A stretch of 64,000 nucleotides of DNA from Acidobacteria bacterium UBA2990 (GCA_002347025.1 DEAE01000024.1:177340-241339); one strand, 5' to 3'; positions 33,347 to 42,827 are shown, numbered from the stretch's first letter. The notes: generated by a model not told the origin, from the letters alone. Program-made: numbers and translations.

Positions 33347-34462
33347 GTGAACCAAAAAAGTGACATCGTAATTGTGGGTGGCGGCATCATCGGATGTGCC
33401 GTTGCGTACGAACTTTCTAAACGAGGAATTAGTGTTTCGGTGGTCGATGGTCGTGATGTGGGAGGAGGGGCTACAAGGGCGTCTGCTGGCATGTTGGCTC
33501 CGTTTATCGAGGGTCAGCATCTGGAGATCATGTGGACTCTCGGTTCGAGAAGTCTCGAACTTTACGACAGCTTTGTGGCTGATGTAGTTAGCGATAGTGG
33601 TCATTTCGTGCCCTACGAACGAACTGGCACTCTTGAAATAGCACTCGACAAAGCATCGTTGGAGTGTCTAGAGAGGGCAGCGGAGCGTTTGTCGTCAGTT
33701 GGTGTGAAGTGCAGCCTCCTGACAAGGGCAGAGGCAATTGCCGCGGAACCTCACCTTGGGTCTAACGTGCATGGTGGTCTCGTTGTGTCGACTCACGGGT
33801 TTGTGAATGCTAATGCTTTGACCTGTTCACTTCACCACGCGGCTGCCAAGCATGGGGTGTGCTTCATTACTGCATCAGAAGTGATAGAAATTTCCTCGCA
33901 TGAAGATTCGGTAATGGTCAAGACTGCTGGCGGGACGTTACTGAGTGGTGCGGCTGTTCTTGCTGCCGGGAGCTGGGTTGGTCGCATTCCAATAGAAGGG
34001 GTGTCACCTCTACCAATAAGGCCGGTCCGAGGCCAGCTGTTGCGCCTCTTGTGGACAGAAGCCAGCTTGGCGCGGATTGTCTGGGGGGCAGATTGTTACG
34101 TAGTTCCTTGGTCTGATGGGTCTATTCTAGTTGGCGCGACAGTTGAGGATGCTGGGTTCGATGAGTGCGCGACGGTTTCTGGTGTGATGAGTCTGCTCGG
34201 GGCCGTATGTGACTTGCTGCCTGCTGCTCAAGGCGCTGGTTTCGATACTGTCCGGGTAGGCTTGCGTCCTGCGACTCCAGACGACCTGCCTGTTGTGGGA
34301 CGTTCAGCTGCGATGCCTAATCTTGTTTACGCCACAGGACATTACCGAAACGGTGTGCTTTTGGCTCCGCTAACGGCTCGTTTGGTTGCGAACCTGATGC
34401 TGGATGGTCAAGAGGATCCAGTTCTTGGCGAAATCAGTCCGAGCCGTTTTGGGGAGTTCTGA
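33347..34462 (+). CDS. thiO: Glycine oxidase/FAD-dependent amine oxidase (ThiO-like)
   Basis: The 371-residue protein has the FAD-binding GGGIIG motif at 11-16 (VIVGGGIIGCAVAYELSKRG), GGGATRASAGMLAP as in ThiO/glycine oxidase, a central substrate domain with PIRPVRGQLLRL, and the C-terminal VRVGLRPATPDDLPVVGR and TGHYRNGVLLAP, both very typical of ThiO. The reaction oxidises glycine to the imine used for the thiazole of thiamine. A thiD gene starts at the left edge and thiI lies at 56.6 kb, so thiamine genes are scattered. GTG start. The MerR gene follows after 34 bp. Confidence 0.85.
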   Translation: MNQKSDIVIVGGGIIGCAVAYELSKRGISVSVVDGRDVGGGATRASAGMLAPFIEGQHLEIMWTLGSRSLELYDSFVADVVSDSGHFVPYERTGTLEIALDKASLECLERAAERLSSVGVKCSLLTRAEAIAAEPHLGSNVHGGLVVSTHGFVNANALTCSLHHAAAKHGVCFITASEVIEISSHEDSVMVKTAGGTLLSGAAVLAAGSWVGRIPIEGVSPLPIRPVRGQLLRLLWTEASLARIVWGADCYVVPWSDGSILVGATVEDAGFDECATVSGVMSLLGAVCDLLPAAQGAGFDTVRVGLRPATPDDLPVVGRSAAMPNLVYATGHYRNGVLLAPLTARLVANLMLDGQEDPVLGEISPSRFGEF

Positions 34463-34496
34463 AGCTGTTCTAGTAGTTCGATACTAGTCACTAACC

Positions 34497-34991
34497 GTGC
34501 CAACAAACCTAAAGAGAAGTTATAGCGCGCGTGAGGTTGCGGCTCTCACCGGACTGACCGCCAGACAGCTGCAATGGTGGGATGCGAGCCAGCTGTTTTC
34601 TGCGAGTGTAGCATCGAGACCTACGAAAGCCGGTGGGTTCACTGAGCGACGGTACACCCCGATCGAACTCTACGAGCTGTCAGCACTTGCCGAATTCCGT
34701 CAGCGAGGATTCACCCTTCATCAAATACGTAAGGTTTTGGTGTCTTTGAGGAAAGATTTCGGAGTTAGGCTTTTCGAGGTCTTGGATGATACCGGTCCGT
34801 TCTTGTTAAGGCTCGATAACTCGAGTATCTATGTGCAAACTAGGAACGGATCTTTACACAATTTAATCGAGGATCCGAAGCAACCTCTACTTGCAGTAGA
34901 TGCTGGAGATTTGGAGATTCTTAGGGCGATGCCAGGGAGATCGTCTCGACGAAAAGTAAAGCGCAAGAAGGCAAAACTGGTGACGCCATGA
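34497..34991 (+). CDS. MerR-family transcriptional regulator
   Basis: The 164-residue protein begins with a MerR helix-turn-helix (YSAREVAALTGLTARQLQWWD, about 8-28), the wing RRYTPIELYEL and the helix FRQRGFTLHQIRKVLVSL. The remaining 75 residues have no recognisable effector domain or metal-binding cysteines, and end in a basic SSRRKVKRKKAK tail. The domain also resembles the middle domain of the fusion protein encoded at 14252. GTG start; targets unknown. It could control thiO, or the sdh genes beyond the long spacer, but nothing shows this. Confidence 0.78.
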   Translation: MPTNLKRSYSAREVAALTGLTARQLQWWDASQLFSASVASRPTKAGGFTERRYTPIELYELSALAEFRQRGFTLHQIRKVLVSLRKDFGVRLFEVLDDTGPFLLRLDNSSIYVQTRNGSLHNLIEDPKQPLLAVDAGDLEILRAMPGRSSRRKVKRKKAKLVTP

Positions 34992-35486
34992 GCAGGTGTT
35001 CACTTTGATGGTCCCCATTAGGGGGCTGAGTAAGAGCTCGAGTCAAGCTACAGCTAGCATCTGTCGTAGGATAACCCAGCATCTGAAGCTTTAGCTTCAA
35101 AAGCATTATGCTTGATTTCGTGGTGGAGGTACTTTTTAGTGCAGGGTGTCTTCCGAGGCTCAATGCTACGAGCGTTCTAAATCTGATGTCTAGCTAGCAG
35201 CTATTATCTTGAGAGTCCAAGTGCTAGGGCGGTTCGGTCTGAACCAGTGGGCATTGTGGGACATACGTAAGAAGGAGGAAGCCGGACAGGCTTGTCCAAC
35301 CAGATTAAGTGGGGCGGGAAGCTTCAGGAGTTACGTGAGGGGAGAATTTCTTGCTACTACTTGATTCTATTTCACAGGGTGGCCAGTTTCAGACTGCCGC
35401 ATAGGAAGTGGTAACCTTTGCGCTGCAGGGTCGAATTCTCGATTTGGGGCAGTTGGCCCCTTAATCATGTTGCGGAGTGAGACAGG
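34992..35486. other. Long leader/spacer upstream of the succinate dehydrogenase genes
   Basis: No convincing gene. Short hairpins occur: TGAAGC-TTTA-GCTTCA (35084-35098 region), GGACA-GGCT-TGTCC near 35296-35309, and GGGGC-AGTTG-GCCCC (35446-35460), the last only 27 bases before the sdhC start. GGAGG-like sequences are present, but no -35/-10 pair was convincing. The sdh promoter probably lies here. Confidence 0.35.
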
Positions 35487-36290
35487 ATGGAACAGGTTCA
35501 AATTTCAGTCCCAGCCCGAGGTTGGGGGCAGACGACTCGAGCTGATGCCTGGTGGGTGCAACCGCTGGCGGTTTTTCTTGGGCTTTCAACGTTTATCGTT
35601 TACTCGACATGGGCTGCCTTTCAAGGTGAGCATTACGCCTTTGGGCCTTATCTGTCTCCCTTTTACTCTCCGGAGATTTTCGGTGATTCGACCCATAGTC
35701 TACTCGGCCCTAAACCAGGTTGGTGGCCGATGTGGTTACCATTCTCTCCTGCCTTTCTAATTTTGTGGGCACCGGTTGGGTTCAGGTTGACTTGCTACTA
35801 CTATCGAGGTGCTTACTACAAGGCATTTTGGGCCGATCCACCGTCCTGTGCGGTTGGCGAACCACGCTCAGGGTATCTTGGGGAGAACTCCTTTCCGCTC
35901 ATTGTGCAGAATCTCCATCGTTATTTCCTTATTTTTGCCTTGCTGTTACTAGTGTTTCTGACACTCGACGTCTGGAATGCTCTGTGGTTCGAGGATCCTG
36001 CAACAAATTCGTTATCGTTCGGCCTCGGGGTAGGCACGCTAGTTTTGGCCGTGAATGTAGTTTTACTAGGTAGTTACACTCTGGGCTGTCATTCGTTGCG
36101 GCATTTGGTCGGTGGCGGGCATGACCGGATTTCCGGATCGCCACTACGTCGTCAAACCTATGATTGTGTAAGTTGCCTGAATCGGCGGCACATGCTTTAT
36201 GCCTGGATGAGCTTGGTGTGGGTCGGTTTCTCTGATGTGTATGTGAGGCTCTGTGCAATGGGTATTTGGAGCGATCTTCGGCTCTTTTAA
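35487..36290 (+). CDS. sdhC: Succinate dehydrogenase membrane (cytochrome b) subunit, large single-chain type
   Basis: The 267-residue protein has five predicted membrane helices (about 25-45, 75-97, 137-162, 175-198 and 220-245) with candidate haem-ligand histidines such as those in VQNLHRYF and GCHSLRHLVGGG. It precedes sdhA and sdhB in the same direction, and no separate sdhD is present, so it is the complete anchor. The size and the conserved GCHSLRH segment fit the non-classical cytochrome b subunits seen beside soluble-type SdhAB in Actinobacteria and Acidobacteria. It would pass electrons to quinone. The ATG at 35487 has AGG almost adjacent, so the exact start is uncertain. Confidence 0.75.
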   Translation: MEQVQISVPARGWGQTTRADAWWVQPLAVFLGLSTFIVYSTWAAFQGEHYAFGPYLSPFYSPEIFGDSTHSLLGPKPGWWPMWLPFSPAFLILWAPVGFRLTCYYYRGAYYKAFWADPPSCAVGEPRSGYLGENSFPLIVQNLHRYFLIFALLLLVFLTLDVWNALWFEDPATNSLSFGLGVGTLVLAVNVVLLGSYTLGCHSLRHLVGGGHDRISGSPLRRQTYDCVSCLNRRHMLYAWMSLVWVGFSDVYVRLCAMGIWSDLRLF

Positions 36291-36415
36291 GTCAGGCATA
36301 CGGACTGAAGAGTGCTTGGTCAGATGGGTCCCCTCTGAGTCCCGTGTTGATCTGGCTTCGTAGGCATCCGGTTTGAGGGATGTCGACTCGGGGCCAAGGT
36401 GAAGCGAATCGATCG

Positions 36416-38230
36416 ATGGATTACGAATCATACGAACACGATGTGTTGGTGATAGGTGCTGGTGGTGCCGGTTTGAGAGCGGCGATTGAAGCCTCATCAG
36501 CTGGGGTGTCTGTTGGATTGGTGTGCAAGTCGTTGCTAGGCAAGGCCCACACGGTCATGGCCGAAGGGGGGATGGCTGCAGCCTTGGCCAACGTTGACGA
36601 TCGCGATGATTGGAAGGTTCATTTCGCAGACACGATGCGAGGAGGGCAGTACCTGAACAATTGGCGGATGGCCGAACTGCACGCCCAGGAGGCACCGGCC
36701 CGTGCTCGAGAGCTTGAAGCTTGGGGGGCAGTTTTCGACCGAACCAAAGACGGACGCATTCTACAGCGAAATTTTGGTGGACATAAATACCCTCGCTTGG
36801 CCCATGTCGGTGACCGGACCGGTCTCGAGATGATTCGGACTCTGCAGGACCATGGAATTCATCAGGGGATTGACGTACATATGGAATGTACCATCGTCGA
36901 ACTCTTGAAAGATGGTGACCGAGTGGTCGGGGCCTTTGGGTACGACCGAGAACGAGGTCGCTTCCAGCTTTTCAGCGCGCGTGCGGTGGTGTTGGCGAGC
37001 GGAGGTATCGGCAGGGCGTTCAAAGTAACGAGCAACAGCTGGGAGTACACAGGGGATGGTCATGCCCTTGCCTATCGGGCTGGTGCGGATTTGATGGATA
37101 TGGAGTTTGTCCAGTTCCATCCTACTGGTATGGTTTGGCCACCCAGTGTCAGGGGTATCCTGGTTACTGAGGGAGTGCGCGGCGAAGGAGGCGTGCTGCG
37201 AAATAGCAATGGTAAGAGATTTATGTTCGAGGATATTCCGGACTTATATCTGAGCTCTACCGCCGACGATGAAGAAGAGGGGTGGCGATACACGCAAGGG
37301 GATAAGAATTCCCGTCGCCCTCCTGAGCTCTTAACTCGAGACCACGTTGCCCGTTGCATTGTCCGAGAGATTAAGGAGGGGCGTGGGAGTCCCCACCAAG
37401 GTGTGTTTCTTGATATCGCTTGGATTAAGGAGCGGCTACCGAATGGGGCTGAGCACATAAAGAAGAAATTGCCGAGCATGTATCACCAGTTTAAACAACT
37501 GGCTGGTATCGATATTACCGAGGAGCCGATGGAAGTTGGTCCGACGACTCACTATGTCATGGGTGGGATCAGAGTCGATCCTGACAGTCAGATGTCGACG
37601 GTTCCGGGTTTGTTTGCTGCCGGTGAATGTGCGGCAGGGTTGCATGGTGCTAACAGGCTAGGAGGAAATTCACTCTCGGACCTACTGGTGTTTGGCCAGC
37701 GGGCCGGACAGTACGCCGCTTCATTTGCGAAGGAACAGGGCGCTGCGTCAATTAATCAGGGACAAGTCGAAGAAGTGGCACGTCAAGCGCTTGAGCCGTT
37801 CGAGCGTGGGGAAGGGAATGTCGAAGGCCCATATCAGGTTCAGTTTGATCTTCAAGACATGATGCAGGCCCAAGTAGGTATAGTGCGGACAGAGGGAGAT
37901 ATTCAGAAGGCTATCGACGAATTTCCGACCTTGCGAAGCCGGGCTGACCGAGTGGGAGTGCAAGGAAATCGCGAGTACAACGCCGGGTGGCATACTGCGC
38001 TCGATCTACGGAATTTGCTTATGGTAGCTGAAGCAGTTGCTCGGTCTGCGATTCTCCGGCGAGAGAGTCGGGGCGCGCATTTCCGGGAGGATTACTTACA
38101 GAAAGATGCTGAGCAAGGCAAGCTGAACACCGTAGTCCGATTGGATTCTTCTGGAGAGATGCAAGTGAAGCAGGAGGCATTACCCCCGGTTCGTGGTGAC
38201 CTGCAGGAGATTATTGAGGACAACAAATGA
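36416..38230 (+). CDS. sdhA: Succinate dehydrogenase/fumarate reductase flavoprotein subunit
   Basis: The roughly 604-residue protein has the flavoprotein fold: DVLVIGAGGAGLRAAIEA, covalent-FAD histidine H45 in GKAHTVMAEGG, catalytic FVQFHPTGM, ITEEPMEVGPTTHYVMGGI, and the capping arginine region HGANRLGGNSLSDLLVFG. It oxidises succinate to fumarate in the TCA cycle. ATG 36416 was chosen because it begins MDYESYEHDV, as in relatives; ATG 36380 would have its ribosome-binding sequence directly against the start codon. sdhB follows after about 70 bp. An insertion rich in acidic residues near residue 285 (DDEEEGWRY) is typical of this branch. Confidence 0.92.
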   Translation: MDYESYEHDVLVIGAGGAGLRAAIEASSAGVSVGLVCKSLLGKAHTVMAEGGMAAALANVDDRDDWKVHFADTMRGGQYLNNWRMAELHAQEAPARARELEAWGAVFDRTKDGRILQRNFGGHKYPRLAHVGDRTGLEMIRTLQDHGIHQGIDVHMECTIVELLKDGDRVVGAFGYDRERGRFQLFSARAVVLASGGIGRAFKVTSNSWEYTGDGHALAYRAGADLMDMEFVQFHPTGMVWPPSVRGILVTEGVRGEGGVLRNSNGKRFMFEDIPDLYLSSTADDEEEGWRYTQGDKNSRRPPELLTRDHVARCIVREIKEGRGSPHQGVFLDIAWIKERLPNGAEHIKKKLPSMYHQFKQLAGIDITEEPMEVGPTTHYVMGGIRVDPDSQMSTVPGLFAAGECAAGLHGANRLGGNSLSDLLVFGQRAGQYAASFAKEQGAASINQGQVEEVARQALEPFERGEGNVEGPYQVQFDLQDMMQAQVGIVRTEGDIQKAIDEFPTLRSRADRVGVQGNREYNAGWHTALDLRNLLMVAEAVARSAILRRESRGAHFREDYLQKDAEQGKLNTVVRLDSSGEMQVKQEALPPVRGDLQEIIEDNK

Positions 38231-38298
38231 TAGGTCTGAGGGCCTAAAGCGTAGGATCGGCTGGGCGCCGTTTCGCCCGACGAGCGGAGATGAGTGTC

Positions 38299-39039
38299 AT
38301 GACCAGCGCAACATTCCGGATCTGGCGGGGAAATGCAAAAGGTGGGAAATTCCAGGACTACACCACCGAAGTGTCCGAGGGGATGGTCGTGCTTGATGCG
38401 GTGCATCAAGTTCAGGCCGAGCAGGCCAATGACTTGGCCGTCCGGTGGAACTGCAAAGCGGGTAAGTGCGGCTCATGTTCTGCCGAGGTCAACGGTAGTC
38501 CCAAGTTGATGTGTATGACCAGGTTGAGCTCGTTACCGCTTGATAAACCGGTTACCATCGAGCCGATGCAGGCGTTTCCATCGATTAGGGATCTGGTTAC
38601 CGATGTCTCGTGGAACTACCAGGTCAAAAAGGAGATACAGCCTTTCTCGCCTCGTGAGCCAGATTCCGCTGATGGAACCTGGCGCATGGAACAGTACGAC
38701 GTCGAACGAGTGCAGGAATTTCGTAAGTGTATTGAGTGTTTCTTGTGCCAAGACGTGTGCCACGTCCTGCGTGATCATCGCCTTCATGGAGAGTTTATTG
38801 GGCCGCGGTTTTTTGTTTACTCGGCGGCGCTTGAAATGCACCCGCTCGATACGGTTGACCGAACAACCGAACTAGCGAACGACCATGGGGTGGGCTACTG
38901 CAATATAACGAAGTGCTGCACTAAGGTTTGTCCTGAGGAAATAACGATCACTGACAATGCCATCATTCCCCTCAAGGAGCGGGTCGTCGACAAGATGTAT
39001 GACCCGCTGACCAAGTTGCTTCGGATGTTCAGGGGATAA
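38299..39039 (+). CDS. sdhB: Succinate dehydrogenase iron-sulfur subunit
   Basis: The 246-residue protein (numbered from ATG 38299) has a plant-ferredoxin [2Fe-2S] site (C52, C57, C60, C72), a [4Fe-4S] site CIECFLCQDVC (C144, C147, C150, C154) and a [3Fe-4S] site (C201, C207, C211 followed by Pro). These relay electrons from the flavin to the membrane subunit. GGAG lies nine bases before ATG 38299; an ATG at 38290 directly abuts it and is less likely. It completes the sdhC-sdhA-sdhB cluster and faces a convergent symporter gene. Confidence 0.92.
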   Translation: MTSATFRIWRGNAKGGKFQDYTTEVSEGMVVLDAVHQVQAEQANDLAVRWNCKAGKCGSCSAEVNGSPKLMCMTRLSSLPLDKPVTIEPMQAFPSIRDLVTDVSWNYQVKKEIQPFSPREPDSADGTWRMEQYDVERVQEFRKCIECFLCQDVCHVLRDHRLHGEFIGPRFFVYSAALEMHPLDTVDRTTELANDHGVGYCNITKCCTKVCPEEITITDNAIIPLKERVVDKMYDPLTKLLRMFRG

Positions 39040-39066
39040 CGGCTAGGGTGTCAATGGGGGTAGTAG

Positions 39067-40539
39067 CTACCCTAAGTCCGGCCGCTGGACGATGGTGTGC
39101 GAAGAGGCTACTTGGTTCACTATGTAACAAACAGCCAAGTTCACTCCCAGCGCTAGCACTCCGGCGTGGATGTTCCAGGGTTGAGGGTAACCGGTTGCCA
39201 ACAAGCTAGCGTAGGCCGCGGTGCCAGTAACTATGCCGGAGAGTGCCGCCCTGGAGTTGAGCTTGTTCCAGTTCGTTCCAAGCACAAAAAGAGGTGCCAC
39301 TTGTGCCAAGATCTCCATCTTTAACTCGGTCAAGCCCCACAGTGTGAGCCTAGGGTTAAGAGCTACGACAACTAGCCCGGCGACGAGTATCCAAGAGAGA
39401 GCTTTGCCAACTCGTGTCAAGTGGGTTTCGGTTGCGCCTTGAAGGATTGTGGTTGCTAGGACATCCTTGGCGAGAATCGATGACAGACTCAGTAATACCG
39501 AGTCTGCTGTTGACATTATCGCGCTGGCCACAGCCACGATGACCAGCAGGCTAAGCCCATAGAGGACCGGCGAATTTCCACTCCATTCTGTCAGTAGTAT
39601 AGGTAGCACCTCTTCTGGTTCGATTGGACCCGTCTCGGAAAATTGCGCGATCGAGATGACACCAATTAAAAAGACTACGCCTGTGGTGACTAGTGGCAAA
39701 AAAACCATAACACTGAAAGATTTTTTTAAGGCTGAGGCATTTGAAGCGGCGAAGATACGCTGAATTGCGTGTGGATAGACGGAGCCAGAAATGCCAATGA
39801 GAACGAGAGTGCTGAACCAATTTCGACAGGTGTCCCAAGTCGGAACCTCGACCTTGGCTGGGAATTTAGCGGCGACAATTGTAGTTACCTCGGTCAGCTC
39901 AGATACCGTTGGTACGACCGCAACCAAGAGGCCTCCCAAACCCATGACGAGCATTAGCCCTTGGATGGAGTCAGTCCATGCTACCGCTCGCATCCCGCCG
40001 ACTGTTTCATAAATCAAGACTACTAACGTTAATAGGACCACGCCGACCCAATATGGTACGGTTCCGCCAGATAGGCCAGCTGTGATATGACCCATTGCAA
40101 TCAACTGCGCTAGCAGATAATTACTCACTGCGGCTAGCAGGAGCACGTTGGCTGAGAGGGTTAAGGCGGGCGACCCAAAGCGATGCGTCAACCAATCGCC
40201 AGGAGTAATAAATTGGTATTGCTGAGCCAGGTGATGGAGACGTGGTGCAAATAATAGGTAGGCGACTATGATCGCCATCATGAATCCTACGCTCATTACC
40301 CATGAGAACCCTAGCCGATAGGCTTCGCCCGGGTAGCCGACTAGGGTGTTTCCACTGTACTGGGTCGCGTAGAGAGTCAATAGCAGTACCGGACCATTGA
40401 GTTGTCGGCCAGCCAAGTAAAACTCTGCTAGCGTTTCAACTGAGCGCTTCCTGCGTGCCGCGTAGCCAATCGCCAGAATCGCTGCCAAATACAGACTGAC
40501 TGCTATTACGGCATCTCTACCCAATGAACCGGTTATCAT
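39067..40539 (-). CDS. Sodium:solute symporter (SSS family, PanF/PutP-like)
   Basis: The roughly 490-residue protein has about 13 membrane helices. Family landmarks include EFYLAGRQLNGPVLLLTLYATQYSGNTLVG near the N-terminus, YETVGGMRAVAWTDSIQGLML and ASAIMSTADSVLLSLSSILAKDV. It couples solute uptake to sodium; PanF (pantothenate) and PutP (proline) are in this family, and the substrate here is unknown. ATG 40539 was chosen because it lies one base after the stop of the small membrane protein, giving translational coupling. A longer in-frame start at 40575 would overlap that gene. Confidence 0.85.
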   Translation of the reverse strand: MITGSLGRDAVIAVSLYLAAILAIGYAARRKRSVETLAEFYLAGRQLNGPVLLLTLYATQYSGNTLVGYPGEAYRLGFSWVMSVGFMMAIIVAYLLFAPRLHHLAQQYQFITPGDWLTHRFGSPALTLSANVLLLAAVSNYLLAQLIAMGHITAGLSGGTVPYWVGVVLLTLVVLIYETVGGMRAVAWTDSIQGLMLVMGLGGLLVAVVPTVSELTEVTTIVAAKFPAKVEVPTWDTCRNWFSTLVLIGISGSVYPHAIQRIFAASNASALKKSFSVMVFLPLVTTGVVFLIGVISIAQFSETGPIEPEEVLPILLTEWSGNSPVLYGLSLLVIVAVASAIMSTADSVLLSLSSILAKDVLATTILQGATETHLTRVGKALSWILVAGLVVVALNPRLTLWGLTELKMEILAQVAPLFVLGTNWNKLNSRAALSGIVTGTAAYASLLATGYPQPWNIHAGVLALGVNLAVCYIVNQVASSHTIVQRPDLG

Positions 40540-40540
40540 T

Positions 40541-40825
40541 TTACGGGTTTTCAGGCCATAAACGATGCACGACAAACACTGTAAACCCAGCTACGCAGAG
40601 GTTGGCGAGCAGCGAAATCACAACCCAGTGTGGGAGACCAAGCCATATGCGTAACGGGGTATCCGCCGAGATGTACCAGGGGATCGACGTTGCGAACAGC
40701 AGGATATATACAACCCAAACCCACCCTGGAAATGTCTCTGGGGTGTGAGCGTCGTCGACGGTTCGATGTGGGGTTGTTTTTGGACAAATCATGGCAGTAG
40801 CGGGACTCTTGAGATCTAATTTCAT
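40541..40825 (-). CDS. Small two-helix membrane protein coupled to the SSS symporter
   Basis: The 94-residue protein has a polar N-terminal third, then two membrane helices (about 34-52 and 63-85) flanking a conserved-looking IPWYISADTPLRIWLGLPHWVV. The arrangement resembles the DUF3311/YhdT-type small partners that accompany PanF-like symporters. Its stop codon is one base before the symporter ATG. It is probably an accessory or stabilising subunit. The ATG at 40825 faces the divergent hydrolase gene; Met13 is an alternative start. Confidence 0.7.
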   Translation of the reverse strand: MKLDLKSPATAMICPKTTPHRTVDDAHTPETFPGWVWVVYILLFATSIPWYISADTPLRIWLGLPHWVVISLLANLCVAGFTVFVVHRLWPENP

Positions 40826-40866
40826 ATGATAAGGCTGAACCGCGTAGGATAAACGGGAGATTCAAG

Positions 40867-41763
40867 ATGAAATGGTGCTTGGCTGTTGGTTTGGCCGTGT
40901 TGTGGGTGCTTTTCACTGGGCAGCCATCGCAATCTCAGACGACATCTTTGGCAGGAGTGATTGATTTTCACGTTCATTCAGGCCCAGATTCAAGGCCTCG
41001 ATCTGTTAGCGACCTCGAGATCGCTAGAATCGCGAAGAGGGCTGGTATGCGCGGGCTGGTGTTTAAGAACCACTTTACTATGACGGCGGACCGAGCTTGG
41101 CTAGCGATGCAGGAGGTAGATGGTATTGAGATTTTCGGCGGAGTTGCCCTGAATCATGCAGTTGGAGGATTGAATCCGGAAGTAGTGCGCCAGCTGGTAG
41201 CCTTTTCGGGTGGCCGAGGGAAAGTGGTGTGGTTACCGACTTTTGACGCTGAGTTCTGGATGACTAGAGCAGGGGACCCTGGGCAATTCGTTCCTGTGGT
41301 GCGGGAGGGACTGCCTGACCCTGCGTTGGGAGAGATTTTTGATCTGATTGCCGAACACGACCTCGTGTTGGCGATGGGACACTCTTCGCCAGAGGAGGTG
41401 CTGGTGCTTATCCCGGACGCCCGAAGGCGTGGGGTGCAGAAAATCCTTGTGACGCACGGTTTAGGGCAACAACCCTCGCGTGCCCAATTGGTGGCAATGG
41501 CCGAGCAAGGTGCGATTATTGAATTGGTCTGGCTAGCAGTTGGTAGCGGCGAATTCTCGTTCTCCGACTATGCGTCGGCGATCCGTGAGATTGGTGCAGA
41601 ACATTTCTTGCTGTCATCAGATCTTGGTCAAGAGATGAACCCTTTGCACACCGATGGCCTTCTGGCTTTCATGGATGGGCTGCGTTCAGAGGGGATTAGC
41701 GAATCTGACATCGACCAGATGATTCGTATAAATCCAGCCTTTTTGCTCGGACTGGCTCCTTAA
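40867..41763 (+). CDS. Exported metal-dependent hydrolase-like protein (DUF6282 type)
   Basis: The 298-residue protein has a signal peptide (1-24, ending PSQSQ) and an amidohydrolase/PHP-like barrel: VIDFHVHSGPDSRPR (H35, H37), GMRGLVFKNHFTMTADRA, AMGHSSPEEVL, ILVTHGLGQQ and LLSSDLGQ. These histidines and the aspartate could bind two metals. The SxxDLEIARxAKRAGMRG segment matches DUF6282 proteins, whose substrates are unknown; most lack a signal peptide, so periplasmic location is notable. GGGAGA lies nine bases before the ATG. Convergent with the MA-peptidase gene. Confidence 0.75.
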   Translation: MKWCLAVGLAVLWVLFTGQPSQSQTTSLAGVIDFHVHSGPDSRPRSVSDLEIARIAKRAGMRGLVFKNHFTMTADRAWLAMQEVDGIEIFGGVALNHAVGGLNPEVVRQLVAFSGGRGKVVWLPTFDAEFWMTRAGDPGQFVPVVREGLPDPALGEIFDLIAEHDLVLAMGHSSPEEVLVLIPDARRRGVQKILVTHGLGQQPSRAQLVAMAEQGAIIELVWLAVGSGEFSFSDYASAIREIGAEHFLLSSDLGQEMNPLHTDGLLAFMDGLRSEGISESDIDQMIRINPAFLLGLAP

Positions 41764-41791
41764 CGTCATTACTACTAAGCGGGTCCAAGTT

Positions 41792-42754
41792 TCAGTGCAC
41801 CTCAGACGACTTATTGATTGGTCCATGGTCGTTGTCAGATCTAGGTTGGGGCAGTAGTGCTTCATCTAGGGTCAGTTCTTCTTCTAGCCAGCGCAAGTGC
41901 TGTGCGGTCCGCCGGCGACGACGAACGGTGGTGGCATAGAGAGCCAGCAATGTGATTACGGTCCAAAGAAAAGCGGGTCCGGTCAGAAAAGGGACCCACC
42001 ACGACAAGAAAGTCTGTTGACTCCAGAATTTGTCAGTTGCTCTATCAACCGTTTCCCCTATTAATTCCTCGAATGCAGCTTCGAATGGTTGACCTTCCCC
42101 CATAAGAGCAAGGATGTGACCCATGCTGGTGTCACCATAAGTCACGAGCAAATATCGAACCAGCGCGCCGGAGATGGTGTAGGCACGCTGGTTGGCTACT
42201 CGGCCCTCACTGAATAATTGCTCGAGTGCTTCTAGGGAGATCCTTCCATGTCTGATTAGTGACCAAGCTAGGCGAGATCGGTCTCCGAGTCCTACTGGAC
42301 GTTCAGCGGCTAACGCGAGTCCCTCGTTGAACCATCGTGGTAAGGGTTGCCCCCGTGCCGCTCGTGAAAAAAGGACGTGGGCAATCTCGTGATGCAGCAG
42401 TGTTTCAAGGGAGCTTGTCGGATAGGACTTTGAGCGTTCGGGAAATAGCACGACCAGTTGACGATCGCTATCGGCGAACCCAGAGATCCAACGAGGCGTG
42501 CTGCGAGCCAACAAAGAATCTTCGGCAATAAGTAGAACTTGGATGGGTTGTCCTGGGTGGGTCAGGCCAGCCAACATCATTGCCGTTTCTAGTGGTTGGA
42601 GTTTAAAGCGCCCGACCCTTTCAGCTGTTTCTTGCAGTGACGCTGGTGCATCTATGACTAGCCTTGGAAGGATGGTGGTTTGTTGAGCGGACAATTCAGG
42701 TTGGATCGATACGACTAGTGCGAAGGCAACGGTAAGTATGTGTTTTGGGTGCAT
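41792..42754 (-). CDS. Exported MA-type (gluzincin) metallopeptidase-like protein
   Basis: The 320-residue product numbered from ATG 42754 has a signal peptide (7-24), a zincin site HEIAH (H122, E123, H126) with the downstream E144 in RWFNEGLALAAE, and a C-terminal membrane helix (about 256-278) followed by a basic RRRRRTAQ tail. It therefore probably faces the periplasm, anchored at its C-terminus. The fold matches the peptidase MA-like domain. A start at 42823 would be only four bases after the smr stop, but would put 23 residues before the signal peptide; both are possible. Substrate unknown. Confidence 0.72.
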   Translation of the reverse strand: MHPKHILTVAFALVVSIQPELSAQQTTILPRLVIDAPASLQETAERVGRFKLQPLETAMMLAGLTHPGQPIQVLLIAEDSLLARSTPRWISGFADSDRQLVVLFPERSKSYPTSSLETLLHHEIAHVLFSRAARGQPLPRWFNEGLALAAERPVGLGDRSRLAWSLIRHGRISLEALEQLFSEGRVANQRAYTISGALVRYLLVTYGDTSMGHILALMGEGQPFEAAFEELIGETVDRATDKFWSQQTFLSWWVPFLTGPAFLWTVITLLALYATTVRRRRRTAQHLRWLEEELTLDEALLPQPRSDNDHGPINKSSEVH

Positions 42755-42827
42755 GGTTCGCCGGTCGCACAAGGGCAGCTCAAGGTTTGACGCTGGTTCT
42801 AGGGAGATATGCGAATTCATCAAGTCG

